In this document: one piece after another, positions 32,166 to 34,874 of the stretch | Position numbering within the stretch: the stretch's first letter is position 1 | Layout: each line of letters opens with the position of its first letter | Assembly: GCA_947625725.1 (NCBI GenBank) | Contig: CANQPI010000019.1 | Span: 1 to 34,874 of the forward strand | DNA from: an uncultured Clostridia bacterium | Lineage (GTDB): Bacteria; Bacillota; Clostridia; Christensenellales; CAG-314 | Direction: 5' to 3' | Length of the DNA stretch: 34,874 nt | Position numbers and translations under genes: made by a program | The notes under the pieces: generated by a model | What the model saw: the letters and a program-made list of their open reading frames with translations, nothing else | Database searches by the model: none | What the model was told of the DNA's origin: nothing

Positions 32166-32870
32166 TCACTTGCTTGCACGAAGCAGTTCGTTGCGTTGAC
32201 GCAGTTTGTTGCGCGTGGCGGTAACTTTGTCCTTGACAAGAGAGGAGTCGTACTTGCCCTCCACCAACATGCGTATCTCGGCGACGCCTTTGTTGACGTC
32301 CTTTTCCAAATCGGCAGTGGCTTCTACGCCGATGGGGTCACTGTAATCGACTTCCTCGCGCAAAGCCGCAATGGCTTGTCTGACTTCGGCGTCGTCGGAA
32401 AGGGCGGCGATTTGTCCCAACTCGACGGAGAGCGTTTTGATAGCGGATACCTGTTTGTCAATTACGTCGTTTTTGCCGCCGATATGAGCGATCGCTATAT
32501 AGCACACCACCATTCCTATCACGAACAACAGCAACAAAATTGCGTTGGGTATAACGGCCACTTTGACGTTGTCTTTTTCGGGCATGCACATAAGCACCGT
32601 GTTGAAAATAAAGTTGATGAGCATGTACGCGCCGCTAACCAGATACGAGGGCAGCAAAACGGAGAAGATCACGTTCTTTTTGGCGCGGTAAAAAGCCAAA
32701 ACGCACCCCACCAACACAAAGGACAAGGCGATAAAGCCGTAGCCGCAGTAGAAGAACACGTCGGGTTTGATCGTTTTCCAATCCACGCACGCCCAGGCGA
32801 GAATGTTCCAAATTACAAATACGATAGCAAGAACTATCAGCGAATAGAAACGTCCTGAAAGTTTTTTCAT
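32166..32870 (-). CDS. Four-helix membrane protein of the SPFH operon (234 aa)
   Basis: ATG 32870 is preceded by TAAGGAGG, where TAA is the SPFH stop; the frame upstream of it overlaps the SPFH gene and is not used. Four transmembrane helices occupy about residues 7-130, in two hairpins. A cytosolic helical tail of about 100 residues follows, rich in acidic and basic residues. Membrane partner plus soluble tail suits an anchor for the SPFH scaffold. No family was recognised. Confidence 0.78.
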   Translation of the reverse strand: MKKLSGRFYSLIVLAIVFVIWNILAWACVDWKTIKPDVFFYCGYGFIALSFVLVGCVLAFYRAKKNVIFSVLLPSYLVSGAYMLINFIFNTVLMCMPEKDNVKVAVIPNAILLLLFVIGMVVCYIAIAHIGGKNDVIDKQVSAIKTLSVELGQIAALSDDAEVRQAIAALREEVDYSDPIGVEATADLEKDVNKGVAEIRMLVEGKYDSSLVKDKVTATRNKLRQRNELLRASK

Positions 32871-32881
32871 AAGATACCTCC

Positions 32882-34105
32882 TTATTTTTGCGGCGTGCCG
32901 CATTCGGGACAGAATTTTGCGCCCGGAGCAAGTTCTTTGCCGCAGTTGACGCAATTGTTGACAAGTTTAGTTCCGCACTCGGGGCAAAATTTTGTTCCCT
33001 TGGGTACGGGATTGTTGCAAGAGGGGCAAATCACCGTGTTGGGGTCTACCATTTTTTCGCCGCAGTTGGCGCAGAACTTTGCGCCTGCCGCAACGGGCGA
33101 ACCGCACTTGGGACAGGGCGTAGTTGCGGGAGCGGACGGTTGGGGTTGAGAATTCGTGGTGAGATTTTGACTCATGTTGTTCATGCCTGCGCCGAATGCG
33201 CCGCCTACTCCGAATCCCATGCCCAAGCCCATGCCTGCGCCCATCATGTTGCCCGACATGCCCTCGTTGCCTGCCGCGGTTTTGAGTACGTCAAAACTGT
33301 GTTCCTGTTGATAGGTGTAACCTTCGCGCGCACGTTTTCTTGCAAGGGCTTCCGACTCGTAGTCCATTTTGGTAGCGGCGGCTCTGCCCTCAAACTCGGC
33401 TTTTTTGAGATTTCTCCTACCCTCGTTGAGTTCTTTGAGGTCCTCCTCCAAGGGAGAAATGGCCATAAAGGAAAAGTTGTGCAACGTGATACCGAACTCG
33501 TCAAAGTAGGGTGCAAGTTGTTCCTTGATGATGTTGGACAACTCTATCGTGTGACTGTCAAGTTCCAACGTGTCAAGATGTCTTTCCTTGAAACATTTGC
33601 CCAACAGATCTCTGACGAACTCCACCAATTTGGCGCGCAACTCGATAGCGAGTTCTTCTCTCGTGTACACCGCGCGAGTACCGACTATCTTGCGCAAAAA
33701 CTTGCGCCCGTCGGTGATGTGCGCGCCGAACAGACCGCGCGCGCGAATGTGCACCGTGAGGTTGTTTACCACGTCGGTGGCGGAGATGGGCTCGGGTGTG
33801 CCCCATTTGAGGTCGTTGAGGTAAATTTTATTTACAAAGTAAACCTCGCAATGGAAGGGCGTCTGCCCCGCAGTGGCAAGGTTGACCAATTTGCCCAACA
33901 GCGGCAGATTGTCCGAACTAAGCGTGTGCCTGCCGGCGTCAAACACGTCCAGATCGCGACCGTCCTTGAAGAAGATCGCTTCCTGCGAGGCGTGAACGAT
34001 CAGTTGAGTATGCGTGTTGAAATCTTCCGCCTCGTGTTTGTAGGCAACTATCTCTTTGCCTTCTTCGTCGGCGGGATCCCATTTCAGAATGTCGTAAATC
34101 TTCAT
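32882..34105 (-). CDS. SPFH-domain protein with three C-terminal zinc ribbons (YdjI-like)
   Basis: This 407-aa protein has an SPFH/band-7 core (about residues 30-250) of the kind called virion-core-protein-like, ending in a charged helix (ELNEGRRNLKKAEFEGRAAATKMDYE). A Gly/Met-rich linker follows (about 280-315). Three double-CxxC zinc ribbons come next (331-348, 360-377, 385-402). B. subtilis YdjI has the same layout and works with YdjG/YdjH at the membrane under stress. It is the first gene of the operon; AAGGAGAG precedes ATG 34105. There is no signal peptide, so membrane binding should come via partners or the SPFH domain. Confidence 0.88.
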   Translation of the reverse strand: MKIYDILKWDPADEEGKEIVAYKHEAEDFNTHTQLIVHASQEAIFFKDGRDLDVFDAGRHTLSSDNLPLLGKLVNLATAGQTPFHCEVYFVNKIYLNDLKWGTPEPISATDVVNNLTVHIRARGLFGAHITDGRKFLRKIVGTRAVYTREELAIELRAKLVEFVRDLLGKCFKERHLDTLELDSHTIELSNIIKEQLAPYFDEFGITLHNFSFMAISPLEEDLKELNEGRRNLKKAEFEGRAAATKMDYESEALARKRAREGYTYQQEHSFDVLKTAAGNEGMSGNMMGAGMGLGMGFGVGGAFGAGMNNMSQNLTTNSQPQPSAPATTPCPKCGSPVAAGAKFCANCGEKMVDPNTVICPSCNNPVPKGTKFCPECGTKLVNNCVNCGKELAPGAKFCPECGTPQK

Positions 34106-34321
34106 AGAAACTCTCCTTTTTTTATTTTGTCAACGTAAAGTTGAAACGACTTGTTTGCAGACAGAACAAAGCGAACCGCAATTATATAATATACAAAGCA
34201 AAACTGCCGATATTACTTGCGACGAACGGAACCGCGCCTCGAAAAATTTTCCGAAATTCCGCAAAAACGGCGCGACTTTGCCGCCCGTCAAAATGTCTGT
34301 CGAAATTTGTAATTATGTTAC
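34106..34321 (-). other. Long 5' leader of the SPFH operon
   Basis: If the consensus promoter at 34328-34355 is used, the mRNA has about 215 nt before the SPFH start codon. The leader has no convincing small ORF. It contains short GC stems around 34265-34290 followed by T-runs (possible attenuator-like fold) and a second TATAAT at about 34182-34187 that could be an alternative promoter with a poor -35. No known riboswitch was recognised. Confidence 0.4.
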
Positions 34322-34327
34322 GCATTT

Positions 34328-34355
34328 AGTATAACATACTCATTTTGAATGTCAA
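34328..34355 (-). promoter_or_regulatory. Promoter of the SPFH operon
   Basis: On the minus strand, TTGACA (34350-34355) and TATACT (34328-34333) are separated by 16 bases. Confidence 0.7.
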
Positions 34356-34402
34356 GAAGTTTGTCGGAAATTATATATATATTTTTTTTATTCAACGAAA
34401 AA

Positions 34403-34424
34403 TACCGCGCCCGAAAGCGCGGTA
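34403..34424 (-). terminator. Hairpin with minus-strand T-run
   Basis: TACCGCGC (34403-34410) pairs perfectly with GCGCGGTA (34417-34424). The minus strand continues with TTTTTC. It would end a transcript coming from the right and so shields the SPFH promoter. Confidence 0.75.
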
Positions 34425-34466
34425 CAGAAAAAACTGTTTTGTAATAATTGCCAAGGTGCGGGTGCA

Positions 34467-34777
34467 AACAAAAAACAGAGAAACGGCTGTTTCTAACCAC
34501 CTCTGCAATCGGCGACAGGCGCGAGGGTGCTGCACTACAAAACAATATGCCACAAGCATTATCCTTGTTTCTGGGGAGTGCCGAGGGTGTTGCTTGAAAA
34601 ATAATCTGCAACAAGCACGCAGTGCGCAGTGAAGCCGTTTTTCGAGCAATGCCCGAGGACTTAAATAAGGATTTGAGTGAGCGCAGGGCGTGTGGACGCA
34701 ACGCACAAGCGGGCAAAACTCAAATCACGTCTGCAAAAAAGTGTTTTTTCGAATAAACCAAAGAGGCAAAGATTGTA
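34467..34777 (-). ncRNA. Possible structured non-coding RNA
   Basis: No open frame here looks like protein. On the minus strand a TACAAT -10-like element lies at 34772-34777 (with no good -35). Several stems follow, including GATTTGAGT/ACTCAAATC (34670-34678 with 34718-34726) and CGGGC/GCTCG. At 34479-34494 an AGAAAC/GTTTCT stem precedes a run of six T (34470-34475). The implied transcript is about 300 nt. It shows no tmRNA, RNase P, SRP or clear 6S signature. The call is tentative. Confidence 0.3.
34522..34617. repeat. Two imperfect direct repeats of about 36 bp
   Basis: Units at 34522-34558 and 34582-34617 both start CGAGGGTG and end ACAAGCA, with about three quarters of the inner positions matching and one indel. 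The period is 60 bp. They lie within the non-coding tract. Confidence 0.65.
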
Positions 34778-34811
34778 ATATTTAGTCGGCTTTGACAGTC
34801 GAAACTCATCC

Positions 34812-34860
34812 ACCGTCTGACGACGGTCCCCCTTCTCTTGCGTCCCCAAGAGAAGGCTTT
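34812..34860. repeat. Double-palindrome intergenic element / terminator at window end
   Basis: ACCGTC (34812-34817) pairs with GACGGT (34822-34827). CCTTCTCTTG (34831-34840) then pairs with CAAGAGAAGG (34847-34856) and is followed by CTTTT. Pairs of this make (a short GC hairpin followed by a CTTCTC...GAGAAGG hairpin) resemble dispersed palindromic repeats of gut Clostridia. It may also terminate a transcript entering from the left. Confidence 0.55.
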
Positions 34861-34874
34861 TAATGCAGTCGCCG

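Noticed and set aside
32888..34138. Plus-strand open frame of 416 codons opposite the SPFH gene
   Set aside because: The minus-strand protein has clear SPFH and zinc-ribbon motifs; this frame has none.
34441..34777. tmRNA, RNase P RNA, SRP RNA or 6S RNA
   Set aside because: None of the conserved core sequences of tmRNA, RNase P or SRP RNA is present on either strand. The 6S-type central bubble was not convincing.

Overview
The window looks like a chromosomal segment of an uncultured Clostridia-type member of the Bacillota, probably host-associated. Five things point that way: a stand-alone Spo0A-type DNA-binding domain, a DegV lipid-binding protein, a DUF5685/J-protein operon, strong AGGAGG ribosome sites, and many TTGACA-N16-18-TATAAT-like promoters. 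The exact genus cannot be named from the sequence. TGA works as a stop throughout.

Region 1 (1 to about 4220) is the right-hand part of an inovirus-like (filamentous, single-stranded DNA phage) prophage. Its order is a truncated membrane-anchored virion or adsorption protein, a basic protein, a Zot/pI-type packaging ATPase, a small protein with a proline-rich tail, a non-coding tract with five or six strong hairpins (likely origin/packaging region), and an HUH rolling-circle replication initiator. It ends next to the 3' end of a tRNA-Ser(GGA) gene, a classic integration site. No integrase is visible, and the left end lies outside the window.

Region 2 (4.2-10.0 kb) holds a UPF0173 metallo-hydrolase, an alcohol-dehydrogenase-like protein that has kept its structural zinc site but lost its catalytic zinc ligands, and an nrdD-trxB operon. 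The NrdD has a C-terminal redoxin domain with a CPNC motif. Two NrdR boxes exactly 32 bp apart precede its promoter. Redoxin fusion, adjacent thioredoxin reductase and NrdR control together suggest a thioredoxin-type electron supply for anaerobic dNTP synthesis.

Region 3 (10.0-12.3 kb) is an AT-rich accessory island with a frameshift-riddled pseudogene, a coding remnant and three small membrane proteins of unknown function.

Region 4 (12.3-21.1 kb, minus strand) holds rlmL, which has a promoter suggesting a leaderless mRNA. It also has a tightly overlapping operon trpS - DUF5685 - degenerate J-domain protein with Cys-rich tail - membrane protein, then a lipoprotein, cysK and leuS, each with its own promoter.

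Region 5 (21.2-29.2 kb) holds the Spo0A-C-like protein, DegV, a YbjN-like protein, a tiny Cys-rich protein, murC, two XRE regulators (one with two tandem HTH domains) and a SLOG-family protein with a small partner. It continues with rpmE (L31), an adjacent 137-bp near-identical partial rpmE copy, and an ABC-2 exporter pair.

Region 6 (29.3-34.9 kb, minus strand) is a five-gene operon: SPFH protein with three zinc ribbons - four-TM protein - zinc-ribbon/TPR-like protein - coiled-coil two-TM protein - highly acidic protein. It resembles the Bacillus YdjGHI envelope-stress module but has no PspA gene in view. It starts from a strong promoter with a leader of about 215 nt. Beyond it lies a non-coding tract with a possible structured RNA and a palindromic repeat.
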